DNA of 64,000 bases from Mycobacterium sp. PSTR-4-N (GTDB taxonomy: Bacteria; Actinomycetota; Actinomycetes; Mycobacteriales; Mycobacteriaceae): assembly GCF_022348085.1 (NCBI RefSeq), contig NZ_JAKRFN010000001.1:558001-622000 (forward strand). Reading direction: 5' to 3'. Positions 20,523 through 28,340 of this stretch are shown piece after piece (position 1 is the first letter of the stretch; every line of letters begins with the position of its first letter). The position numbers were made by a program, and so were the translations under genes. The notes below the pieces were generated by a model. The model saw only the letters and a program-made list of their open reading frames with translations. It was not told the DNA's origin and made no database searches.

Positions 20523-20675
20523 ATGACCCACAATGGCGTGGAGATGGCACTACTCGCCGATGCGTCCGAGATCGGCGATTCACCCCTGATGCGAGCGATG
20601 AGCAGCGAGATGGTCGACACCGACACTCTCGCCGGCCTGATCTCGATCGCGAGCTACGAGACCTGTCTGGACTGA
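20523..20675 (+). CDS. Small peptide gene, 50 residues, function unknown
   Basis: The sequence shows a 50-codon frame with one of the best ribosome-binding sites in the window, GGAGGAG at 20511-20517, 5 bases before the ATG. The peptide is acidic, starts MTHNGVEMALLADASEIGD, contains SPLMRAMSSEM near the middle, and ends LISIASYETCLD. The segment SIASYETC fits S-x2-S-x3-C, the spacing that class III/IV lanthipeptide synthetases convert to labionin or (methyl)lanthionine rings. No LanKC or LanL enzyme, transporter or protease lies in the window, so a RiPP precursor is only one possibility; a signalling peptide or an ordinary small protein are others. It is divergent from the mfp conservon operon and 21 bases before trmL, which has its own promoter. 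I do not recognise it as a named family. Confidence 0.62.
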   Translation: MTHNGVEMALLADASEIGDSPLMRAMSSEMVDTDTLAGLISIASYETCLD

Positions 20676-20683
20676 CACCCGTT

Positions 20684-20689
20684 TACCCT
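20684..20689 (+). promoter_or_regulatory. -10 element of trmL
   Basis: TACCCT lies 7 bases before the trmL GTG, in the 21-base gap after the peptide gene. It predicts an independent leaderless trmL transcript. Confidence 0.5.
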
Positions 20690-20696
20690 GCCAAGG

Positions 20697-21161
20697 GTGT
20701 TTCGGGTGATGTTCTACTCGCCGCGTATCGCGCCCAATACCGGCAACGCGATTCGCATGGTCGCGGGCAGCGGGTGTGAACTGCATCTGGTCGAGCCGCT
20801 GGGCTTCGACCTGTCCGAGCCCAAGCTCCGTCGCGCGGGGCTCGACTACCACGATCTGGCGTCGGTGACCGTGCACGCCGATCTGGAGTCGGCGTGGTCG
20901 GCCGTCATGCCGGCGCGGGTCTTCGCTTTCACCGCCCATGCCGACGCGTCGTTCGCCGACATCGCCTATCAACCCGGCGACGTGCTGCTGTTCGGGCCGG
21001 AGCCAACCGGGCTGGACGCCGAGACGTTGGCCGACCCGCACGTCACCGCCCGGGTGCGCATCCCGATGCTGTCCGGGCGGCGGTCACTGAACCTGTCCAA
21101 CGCCGCCGCCGTCGCCGTCTACGAAGCGTGGCGTCAGCACGACTTCGCGGGCAGCGTGTGA
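20697..21161 (+). CDS. trmL: tRNA (cytidine/uridine-2'-O-)-methyltransferase
   Basis: SPOUT-class methyltransferase of 154 residues (SpoU-like, Rv3366, same length). It shows PRIAPNTGNAIRM at the N-terminus, LLFGPEPTGL, and the knotted SAM site IPMLSGRRSLNLSNAAAVAV. The family 2'-O-methylates the wobble nucleotide of some tRNA-Leu species. GTG at 20697 is supported by TACCCT 7 bases upstream. It is convergent with the nitroreductase, leaving a single base between stop codons. Confidence 0.93.
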   Translation: MFRVMFYSPRIAPNTGNAIRMVAGSGCELHLVEPLGFDLSEPKLRRAGLDYHDLASVTVHADLESAWSAVMPARVFAFTAHADASFADIAYQPGDVLLFGPEPTGLDAETLADPHVTARVRIPMLSGRRSLNLSNAAAVAVYEAWRQHDFAGSV

Positions 21162-21162
21162 G

Positions 21163-21825
21163 TCACCACGTGTCCCAGTGGGTGAGCTGCTCGGCGGGCA
21201 GCCGCTTGGCCTTCTTGAAGTCAGTGCCCTTGGTGTAGGCGATCGGGAAGAGCCCGGCCTGGCTGTAGGAGTCGAACGGGATGCCGAGCAGCTCGGCGGC
21301 CTGACGCTCCCCGTCACCGAGAAGATGCAGCGTGGTCCACGCCGAGCCGAGTCCCCGCGAACGCAGCGCCAGCATGAAACTCCACACCGCGGGCAGCAGC
21401 GATCCCCAGTAGCCCGCGCTGGCACCCGAGACGGTGTCGCGCGGCTTGCCCTCCAGGCACGGGATCAACATGACCGGAGCCTTCTCGAGGTTGTCGTTGA
21501 GGTAGCTCGCGGAGTCCATCACCTTCGGCGCCCGCTCGTCACGCTCGTCGCCGTAGGTGGGCTTCTCGGCGTTCAGGTACGGCGTGGCGTTGGTGCGGTA
21601 GATCTCGGCGAGCGCGAGCTTCTTGTCGGGGTCGGTCACGAAGACCCACTGCCAACCCTGGCTGTTGCTGCCCGTCGGCGCCTGCAGGGCGATGTCGAGG
21701 CACTCCATCAGCACCTCGCGGGGCACCGGCTTGTCGAAATCGAGGCGCTTTCGCACCGAGCGGGTCGTGGTCAGAACGTCATCGGCGGACAGGTTGAGCG
21801 TCGGGTTCGTCCCATGAGATGTCAC
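21163..21825 (-). CDS. Nitroreductase-family flavoprotein
   Basis: FMN-dependent NAD(P)H oxidoreductase of 220 residues, like Rv3368c (214 residues). It shows RSVRKRLDFDKPVPREV, the FMN-contact region QAPTGSNSQGWQWVFV, and SRGLGSAWTTLHL. The GTG at 21825 (VTSHGTNP) is supported by a TATTCT hexamer (21833-21838, minus strand) 7 bases upstream, which overlaps the last codons of dnaE2. The physiological substrate is unknown. Confidence 0.9.
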   Translation of the reverse strand: MTSHGTNPTLNLSADDVLTTTRSVRKRLDFDKPVPREVLMECLDIALQAPTGSNSQGWQWVFVTDPDKKLALAEIYRTNATPYLNAEKPTYGDERDERAPKVMDSASYLNDNLEKAPVMLIPCLEGKPRDTVSGASAGYWGSLLPAVWSFMLALRSRGLGSAWTTLHLLGDGERQAAELLGIPFDSYSQAGLFPIAYTKGTDFKKAKRLPAEQLTHWDTW

Positions 21826-21839
21826 TGTGCCGAGAATAC

Positions 21840-24800
21840 TCAGCGGAAGTCGCGGGATTTGGACGCCACCTTCAAGCTCAGCGGGCCCATCCGGTCGGCC
21901 ACCACCGTCACTGCGCCGGTGGCGTTCTGCACGATGCCCCGCACCACCAGCGCCGCCGCGGTCTGGGCCAACCGGCGGTGCCGCGCCCACACCGCCGGCA
22001 TGCACAGCACGTTGACCATCCCGGTCTCGTCCTCGAGATTGACGAACGTCACCCCCTGCGCCGTCGCCGGCCGCTGCCGATGAGTCACCGCACCGGCGAC
22101 CAGCACGCGGGTGCCGTCGGGCACCGACAGCAGCTGATCGGCCGGCACGACTCCCATCGCAGCCAGATCCTCGCGCAGGAACTCGGTCGGATACCGATCG
22201 GGCGACACCCCTGTCGCCCACACATCGGCGGCGGTCAGCTCCAGCTCCGTCATCCCGGGCAGTGACGGGACATGCGACGACGAACCCACCCCGGGTAACC
22301 GGTCGGGACGTTCGGCGGCGGCCGCCCCGGCAGCCCACAACCCTTCCCGCCGGGTGATGCCGAAACAGCCCAGCGCACCGGCGGTGGCCAGCGCCTCGGT
22401 CTGCGGCACGCTGAGCTGCACGCGCCCGGTCAGGTCGAGCAGTGAGGTGAACGGTCCGCGGGCCCGCTCCTCGACCAGTCGCTGCGCCAGGTCGTCGCCG
22501 ATGTGCCGGACGGCCCCGAGCCCAAGGCGCACCTCGGTCCCCGCGTTCTCCAGCGTGGCGTGGGCGAGGCTGGCGTTGACGTCCGGGCCGTGCACCACCA
22601 CGCCGTGGCGACGGGCATCGGCGACCAGGGACTGCGGCGAGTAGAAGCCCATCGGCTGCGCACGCAGCAGCGCGGCGCAGAACGCCGCCGGATGGTGCAG
22701 CTTGAACCACGACGAGTAGAACACCAGTGAGGCGAAACTCAGCGAATGGCTCTCGGGGAAGCCGAAATTCGCGAACGCCTCGAGCTTCTCGTAGATCCGC
22801 TGCGCCACGTCCCCGGTGATGCCGTGCAGTTCGGCCATTCCGTCGAAGAACCGACCCCGCAGCCGCCGCATCTTCTCTGTCGAGCGTTTCGAGCCCATGG
22901 CGCGGCGCAGCTGATCGGCCTCGGCGGCCGAGAAGCCCGCACAGTCCACGGCCAGCTGCATGAGCTGCTCCTGGAACAGCGGCACTCCCAATGTCTTTCG
23001 CAGGGCCGACTCCATCGACGGGTGGTCGTAGGTGACCTCTTCTTCACCGTTGCGCCGCTTGATGTACGGGTGCACCGACCCGCCCTGGATCGGGCCGGGC
23101 CGGATCAGCGCCACCTCGACCACCAGGTCGTAGAACACCCGAGGTTTCAACCGGGGCAGAGTGGCCATCTGCGCGCGCGATTCCACCTGGAACACCCCGA
23201 CGGAGTCGGCGCGCTGCAGCATCTCGTAGACCGCGGCCTCGGACAGATCCAGCGTCGCCAGGTCCACGTCGATGCCCTTGTGCTCGCTGACCAGGTCGAT
23301 GCAGTAGTGCAGCGCCGAGAGCATGCCGAGCCCCAGCATGTCGAACTTGACCAGACCGATGGCCGCGCAGTCGTCTTTGTCCCACTGCAGGACGCTGCGG
23401 TTCTCCATGCGGGCCCACTCCACCGGACACACATCGGCGATGGGCCGATCACAGATCACCATGCCGCCGGAGTGAATCCCCATGTGCCGCGGCAGATTCG
23501 AGATCTGCTGCGCCAGATCGATGACCTGCCCGGGGATACCCTCCACGTGGGCGACGTCGGCCAGGTTGCCCCACTGGCTGAGCTGCTTGCTCCACGCATC
23601 CTGCTGACCCTGGGAGAAGCCGAGCGCACGAGCCATGTCACGGACGGCGCTGCGTCCGCGATAGGTGATCACGTTGGCGACCTGCGCGGCGTACTCGCGG
23701 CCGTAGCGCCGGTAGACGTACTGGATGGCCTCCTCGCGCAGATCGGACTCGATGTCGATGTCGATGTCGGGTGGCCCGTCGCGGGCCGGTGAGAGAAAGC
23801 GTTCGAAGAGCAGATCATTCGCCACCGGATCGACATTGGTGACCTTCAACGCGTAGCAGACCGCCGAATTGGCCGCCGACCCGCGGCCCTGGGAGAGGAT
23901 GCCGTTCTCCCGGCAGAACCGGGTGATGTCGTGGACCACGAGGAAGTACCCCGGGAAGTTCAGCTGTTCGATGATCCGCAGTTCGTGCTCGATCTGGGCG
24001 TAGGCCCGCGGCGACCGATCTGGCGGGCCGTAGCGCTCCCGCGCACCCTGCATCACCAGGTGCCGCAACCAGCTGTTCTCGGTGTGGCCGGCCGGCACGT
24101 CGAAGGGCGGCAACTGTGGTGCGATGAGCGCCAGGCCGAACGCACACTGCTCACCGAGTTCGGCTGCGGCACTGACCACTTCGGGGCAGTGAGCGAACAC
24201 CCGTGCCATCTCCTCCCCCGAGCGCAGATGGGCACCACCCAGCGGAGCCAGATACCCCGCGGCTTCGTCCATCGAGTGCCGGGCCCGGATCGCCCCCATC
24301 GCCATCGCGAGCCTGCCCCGCCCCGGCTCGGCGAAATGTGCACCGGTGGTGGCGACGACACCGACACCGAAGCGCGGCGCCAGCGCGGCCAGGGCGGCGT
24401 TGCGTTCGTCGTCGTGGGGATGCCCGTGGTGGGTGAGTTCGACGGTGACCCGGTCACGGCCGAACCGGTCGACCAGATCGGCGAGCGCGGCGGCCGCGGC
24501 GTCCGGGCCGCCGGCGGCCAGCGCTCGGCGCACATGTCCTTTTCGGCAGCCGGTGAGGATCTGCCAGTGCCCGCCCGCGGCGTCGGTCAGCGCGTCGTAG
24601 TCGTAGCGCAGCACGCCCTTCTCCCCGCCGGCCAGGTGAGCGGCGGCCAGCTCGCGGGACAACCGCCGGTATCCCTCCGGCCCCCGCGCCAGCACCAGCA
24701 GGTGCGGCCCCGGCGGATCGGGATCGTCGGTGCGGCTTCCTCCCCCGAGGGACAATTCGGCGCCGAAGACAGTTGCCATGTCGAGTTCCCTCGCCGCCTC

Positions 24801-25145
24801 GGCAAATCGGACCACGCCGTAGAGCCCGTCGTGGTCGGTCAGCCCGATGGCCCGCAGACCCAGCCGGGCGGCCTCCTCCACGAGTTCTTCCGGCGTGCTC
24901 GCGCCGTCGAGGAAGCTGTAGGCGGAGTGGGTGTGCAGTTCGGCATACGGTATCGACGAATGCGGGGCCGAGCGCGGACGGGTGGGCGCGTCCGGTGGCT
25001 GGTACTCCCCCCGCTTACGCGACCACGCCGGGCTGTCTCCGCCGTCGCCGACCTGCTGGTCGATGGGCCAGCCGGCGCGGCGCGGCTTGCCGGTGAGGAC
25101 GCGCTCCATCTCGCCCCAGCCCGGCGGACCGTTGTGCCAACCCAC
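21840..25145 (-). CDS. dnaE2: Error-prone DNA polymerase III alpha subunit DnaE2
   Basis: C-family polymerase of 1101 residues carrying out damage-induced mutagenesis with ImuA' and ImuB. The N-terminal PHP domain shows AELHTHSAYSFLDGAS; the polymerase catalytic aspartates are in PPDIDIDIESD; the C-terminal part carries an OB-fold region with FVNLEDETGMVNVL. The N-terminus VGWHNGPP is the family's usual start, and the GTG at 25145 lies 6 bases after TAGACT (25152-25157, minus strand). A perfect LexA box abuts that hexamer upstream. Its two mutasome partners are encoded about 9 kb away at 34268-36553. Confidence 0.96.
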   Translation of the reverse strand: MGWHNGPPGWGEMERVLTGKPRRAGWPIDQQVGDGGDSPAWSRKRGEYQPPDAPTRPRSAPHSSIPYAELHTHSAYSFLDGASTPEELVEEAARLGLRAIGLTDHDGLYGVVRFAEAARELDMATVFGAELSLGGGSRTDDPDPPGPHLLVLARGPEGYRRLSRELAAAHLAGGEKGVLRYDYDALTDAAGGHWQILTGCRKGHVRRALAAGGPDAAAAALADLVDRFGRDRVTVELTHHGHPHDDERNAALAALAPRFGVGVVATTGAHFAEPGRGRLAMAMGAIRARHSMDEAAGYLAPLGGAHLRSGEEMARVFAHCPEVVSAAAELGEQCAFGLALIAPQLPPFDVPAGHTENSWLRHLVMQGARERYGPPDRSPRAYAQIEHELRIIEQLNFPGYFLVVHDITRFCRENGILSQGRGSAANSAVCYALKVTNVDPVANDLLFERFLSPARDGPPDIDIDIESDLREEAIQYVYRRYGREYAAQVANVITYRGRSAVRDMARALGFSQGQQDAWSKQLSQWGNLADVAHVEGIPGQVIDLAQQISNLPRHMGIHSGGMVICDRPIADVCPVEWARMENRSVLQWDKDDCAAIGLVKFDMLGLGMLSALHYCIDLVSEHKGIDVDLATLDLSEAAVYEMLQRADSVGVFQVESRAQMATLPRLKPRVFYDLVVEVALIRPGPIQGGSVHPYIKRRNGEEEVTYDHPSMESALRKTLGVPLFQEQLMQLAVDCAGFSAAEADQLRRAMGSKRSTEKMRRLRGRFFDGMAELHGITGDVAQRIYEKLEAFANFGFPESHSLSFASLVFYSSWFKLHHPAAFCAALLRAQPMGFYSPQSLVADARRHGVVVHGPDVNASLAHATLENAGTEVRLGLGAVRHIGDDLAQRLVEERARGPFTSLLDLTGRVQLSVPQTEALATAGALGCFGITRREGLWAAGAAAAERPDRLPGVGSSSHVPSLPGMTELELTAADVWATGVSPDRYPTEFLREDLAAMGVVPADQLLSVPDGTRVLVAGAVTHRQRPATAQGVTFVNLEDETGMVNVLCMPAVWARHRRLAQTAAALVVRGIVQNATGAVTVVADRMGPLSLKVASKSRDFR

Positions 25146-25151
25146 CCGGCC

Positions 25152-25173
25152 AGTCTATCGAACACGCGTTCGA
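25152..25173 (-). promoter_or_regulatory. LexA (SOS) box and -10 of dnaE2
   Basis: TCGAAC-ACGC-GTTCGA at 25158-25173 is a perfect mycobacterial SOS box. It directly adjoins the -10 hexamer TAGACT (25152-25157), which stands 6 bases from the dnaE2 GTG. LexA bound here would block RNA polymerase, giving induction by DNA damage. Confidence 0.93.
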
Positions 25174-25177
25174 GGCG

Positions 25178-26344
25178 TCAGGCGATCCTGCCGTTGCCGG
25201 GATGCGGCTCGTCACCGTTGTCGTCCGGCTCTTCGTCCAGCGTCGGTCGCAGCACGTAGCGGACCTGGTTTCCGCCGGCCATCCTGGCCTGTTCGATCGC
25301 CTGGTTGGCGATCGCGATCAGCTTGTCCAGCACGTCGTCGGGAGGCTCGGCCGCGAGCGGCGGCAGCGGTGTGCAGACCACGCCGATGCTGGCTGTGAGC
25401 CGCTGCGGCGTCGCGGCGATCGCGCCGCGGACCCGCTCGACCAGCGGAGAGGCGTCGGCGGTGGTGAACGTGTCGGCGATGAGGAAGTCGTGGTCGGAGA
25501 CATGCGCGACGCTCGCGTTGTGTCGGACGGTCTCGCGCAGTGCCTGTCCGACCGCCACCCGGGCCCGGATGCCCCCGCTGGCCCCACTCAGGCCCAGCAG
25601 CAGCGAGAAGCTGTCGATGTTGACCGCGACGACCACCAGGTACCGGTCGTCGCTGCGGCTGCGCGACGCGAGCAGCGTCGCCACCGCCTGATAGAACGCA
25701 TCCCGGTGCAGTAATCCGGTCAGCTGCTCGATGTCGCCGTGGTGGGTGTCGGGCTGGATCAGCACGAGCATCGCCCGGCAGGCGAACGCGACGAACACGT
25801 TGAGCAACACGATGATCCCGGCCGCGCACACGGCCAGCGCCGGATCGCTCGCGCCCACGTGGATGATCAGTACACCGAGCGTCACCGCGCCCACCGACCA
25901 GACCATCGCCAGCAGGCGCGGCGTGTGGAAGCTCACCACGAACGCCGTCAGCACCGCGTAGTTGGCCGCCCCGGTCAGCCCGACCACCGGATTGGTCTGG
26001 ATGAGCACTGACACCCCGATGGCCACCGACGCCACCAGCACGCACAGCAGCGACTGCGCACGCGAGGGCCAGTGCGCCCGCAGCCACAGCATGGACAGCG
26101 CGAAACAGCTGACCGCGATGACCACGGTGGCGGTCTCCCCGGCCGACGTCTGAGGGCCCGCCGGGCTGGCGAGAAGTCCGAGAGGGAGGATGCCGAGAGA
26201 GGCGATGCAGAGGGCGATCAGCCGGCAGGTGGCGGTCTGCATGCCCCGGGCGGCGAGGATCGCAGTAAACCAGTAGAAGTGATCGGCACCCCACAGCGCA
26301 GCGCCGATACCGCCGAGCCGTGAAACACGCAAACGGTCAAGCAT
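25178..26344 (-). CDS. Membrane protein with degenerate GGDEF domain
   Basis: Protein of 388 residues. The N-terminal half has several hydrophobic helices (for example TATVVIAVSCFALSMLWL, AGIIVLLNVFVAFACRAMLV). The C-terminal half has a GGDEF-like fold: LTGLLHRDAFYQAVATLL, NIDSFSLLLG, and LTASIGVVCTPLPPL. At the signature position the sequence is VSDHDFL instead of GGDEF, so diguanylate cyclase activity is unlikely and a binding or regulatory role is more plausible. The stop codon lies 5 bases from the dnaE2 LexA box. The Asp/Glu-rich C-terminal tail is unassigned. Confidence 0.78.
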   Translation of the reverse strand: MLDRLRVSRLGGIGAALWGADHFYWFTAILAARGMQTATCRLIALCIASLGILPLGLLASPAGPQTSAGETATVVIAVSCFALSMLWLRAHWPSRAQSLLCVLVASVAIGVSVLIQTNPVVGLTGAANYAVLTAFVVSFHTPRLLAMVWSVGAVTLGVLIIHVGASDPALAVCAAGIIVLLNVFVAFACRAMLVLIQPDTHHGDIEQLTGLLHRDAFYQAVATLLASRSRSDDRYLVVVAVNIDSFSLLLGLSGASGGIRARVAVGQALRETVRHNASVAHVSDHDFLIADTFTTADASPLVERVRGAIAATPQRLTASIGVVCTPLPPLAAEPPDDVLDKLIAIANQAIEQARMAGGNQVRYVLRPTLDEEPDDNGDEPHPGNGRIA

Positions 26345-26472
26345 GTCCGTCCCCGTATCGAGCCCCGTTGCGGCTCAGGTCACAACCCCCACCCACAGGC
26401 GAAGATTACCAGCGCAGCAAATAGTTGCCCACAGAAATGACCGGGAGAAGTGTCACACCGTGTCAGCCTGTA

Positions 26473-27339
26473 TCAGTCCAGGAACTCCGCGTCCCCGTCC
26501 TCGAGCACCAGCCGGGCGTTGGATCCATCCGGACCGGCCGCCTCGGTGCGGAAGACCGCGCGGCCCGCGCCAGAGCGCCAAATCGACGTCGACAGCGTGT
26601 CGCCGGGGAACACCGGAGAGGTGAACCGCGCCGAGATCGCCGTGACGCGGGTGGCGTCACCGGCCCCCAGTTCGGCGACGAGCGCGCGTCCGGCAACCCC
26701 ATAGGTGCACAGTCCGTGCAGGATCGGTTTCGGGAAACCGGCCAATCCAGCAAACCACGGATCGCTGTGAAGCGGGTTGCGGTCACCAGAGAGCCGATAC
26801 AGCAGCGCCTGGTCCTCCCGGGTCGGCAGAACGACCGTGGCATCGGGCGCGCGATCCGGGATCTCCGGCGCGGCCGGCCGCGTTCCGGGCTGACCGCCGA
26901 AGCCGCCGGCACCACGGATCACCAGCGTGGTCAACGTCTCCGCGACCGCGTCGCCGGTCTCCGGATCGCTGCCGGTGGCCTTGAGCATGACGATGGCATT
27001 CTTGCCCTCACCCTTGTCCTGAATGTCGGCGACCTCGTTGACGACGCTGAGCTCGCCGGCGGCCGGCAGCGGCGCGAACAGGCGGATGCTCTGCGAGCCG
27101 TGCAGCAGCTTGGAGAAGTCGAACGATCCGATTGCCCCGGCCGCGGCGAACGGAGAGCATGCGATGACCGCGTAGGTGGGCAGCACCTGCTGCGCGATGT
27201 CGTGGCTGTTCTCGGTGGTGAACGCCAGATCAGCCGTACCCGCTCCGACGCCGAGCGCATAGAGCAGCGTGTCGCGGTCCTTCCACCGGTAGGTCTGCGG
27301 CGGGGTGGTGACGCCAACGGCGTTCGGATCGATGGGCAT
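26473..27339 (-). CDS. MaoC-like (3R)-hydroxyacyl dehydratase/hydratase
   Basis: Double-hotdog protein of 288 residues, like Rv3389c (290 residues). The C-terminal hotdog carries the hydratase-2 motif YRLSGDRNPLHSDPWFA with catalytic Asp and His, followed by GFPKPILHGLCTYG. The N-terminal hotdog lacks the motif, as usual in this family. It hydrates trans-2-enoyl-CoA or dehydrates (3R)-hydroxyacyl-CoA in lipid metabolism. It is divergent from the allantoinase-like gene at 27428 with an 88-base gap. Confidence 0.92.
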   Translation of the reverse strand: MPIDPNAVGVTTPPQTYRWKDRDTLLYALGVGAGTADLAFTTENSHDIAQQVLPTYAVIACSPFAAAGAIGSFDFSKLLHGSQSIRLFAPLPAAGELSVVNEVADIQDKGEGKNAIVMLKATGSDPETGDAVAETLTTLVIRGAGGFGGQPGTRPAAPEIPDRAPDATVVLPTREDQALLYRLSGDRNPLHSDPWFAGLAGFPKPILHGLCTYGVAGRALVAELGAGDATRVTAISARFTSPVFPGDTLSTSIWRSGAGRAVFRTEAAGPDGSNARLVLEDGDAEFLD

Positions 27340-27427
27340 GAGTCATTGCCTATGCCATCGCGGTGCGCCTTGGCAAGCCTTTCGTCTTCGGCGCGCCCGG
27401 GAGTGCGTCTTCTGTGACGATGATCCG

Positions 27428-28339
27428 ATGGCCGAGAGCTATCCCCGTGACATGGTCGGCTACGGCCGCACCCCGCCTGACCCGCAGTGGCCGGGCGGCG
27501 CCGCGATCGCCGTGCAGTTCGTCCTCAATTACGAGGAGGGTGCCGAGAATTCGGTGCTCGACGACGATCCGGCCTCGGAGACGTTCCTGTCGGAGATGAC
27601 GCCTGCCGAGGCGTTCGGCGACCGGCACATGAGCATGGAGTCGCTCTACGAGTACGGCTCGCGTGCCGGGCTGTGGCGGCTGCTCGACGTGTTCTCGTGC
27701 AGGGGCATCCCGTTGACGATCTTCGCCGTCGCCCGCGCCCTGCAACGCAACCCGGACGCCGTGAGCGCGTTCACCGAACTGGGCCACGAGATCGCCTGCC
27801 ACGGCCTGAGATGGATCTCCTATCAACACATTCCCGAAGACGTCGAACGCCGGCACATGGCCGAGGCGGTTCAGATCCTGCAAGAGCTGACGGGAGCGCC
27901 ACCGCAGGGGTGGTACACCGGACGCGACTCGCCCCGCACCCGTGCGCTCGTCGTGGAGCACGGCGGCTTCACCTACGATTCCGACTCCTACGCCGACGAT
28001 CTGCCCTACTGGGTCCGCGTCCACGACACCGACCATCTCGTGGTGCCCTATACGCTGGACACCAATGACATGCGGTTCGCTTCTCCCGCAGGCTTTTCCA
28101 ACGGCGAGGAATTCTTTGCCCATCTGCGGGACGCCTTCGACGTGCTCTACGCCGAGGGTCTCGCCGGACGGCCCAAGATGCTGTCGGTCGGACTGCACTG
28201 TCGGCTGGCAGGCAGGCCCGCCCGCAGCCGGTCCGTCGAGCGATTCCTCGACCATGTGCAGTCCCATGAGCGGGTGTGGCTGGCCCGGCGCATCGAGATC
28301 GCCGAGCACTGGCGCCAGAGGCATCCGCCGCGGCGGTAG
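27428..28339 (+). CDS. puuE: Allantoinase of the PuuE polysaccharide-deacetylase-like family
   Basis: Protein of 303 residues with a NodB-like fold. It shows FVLNYEEGAENSVLDDD, the HEIACHGLRWISYQH segment and TGRDSPRTRALVVEHGGF, which mark the PuuE branch, a metal-independent allantoinase that opens the allantoin ring. The ATG at 27428 (MAESYPRDMVGYGR) was chosen from family similarity. One base separates its stop from the stop of the convergent NCS1 permease, and a GntR gene follows the permease, so uptake, ring opening and control may be grouped. Allantoicase and ureidoglycolate enzymes are not in the window. Confidence 0.82.
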   Translation: MAESYPRDMVGYGRTPPDPQWPGGAAIAVQFVLNYEEGAENSVLDDDPASETFLSEMTPAEAFGDRHMSMESLYEYGSRAGLWRLLDVFSCRGIPLTIFAVARALQRNPDAVSAFTELGHEIACHGLRWISYQHIPEDVERRHMAEAVQILQELTGAPPQGWYTGRDSPRTRALVVEHGGFTYDSDSYADDLPYWVRVHDTDHLVVPYTLDTNDMRFASPAGFSNGEEFFAHLRDAFDVLYAEGLAGRPKMLSVGLHCRLAGRPARSRSVERFLDHVQSHERVWLARRIEIAEHWRQRHPPRR

Positions 28340-28340
28340 A

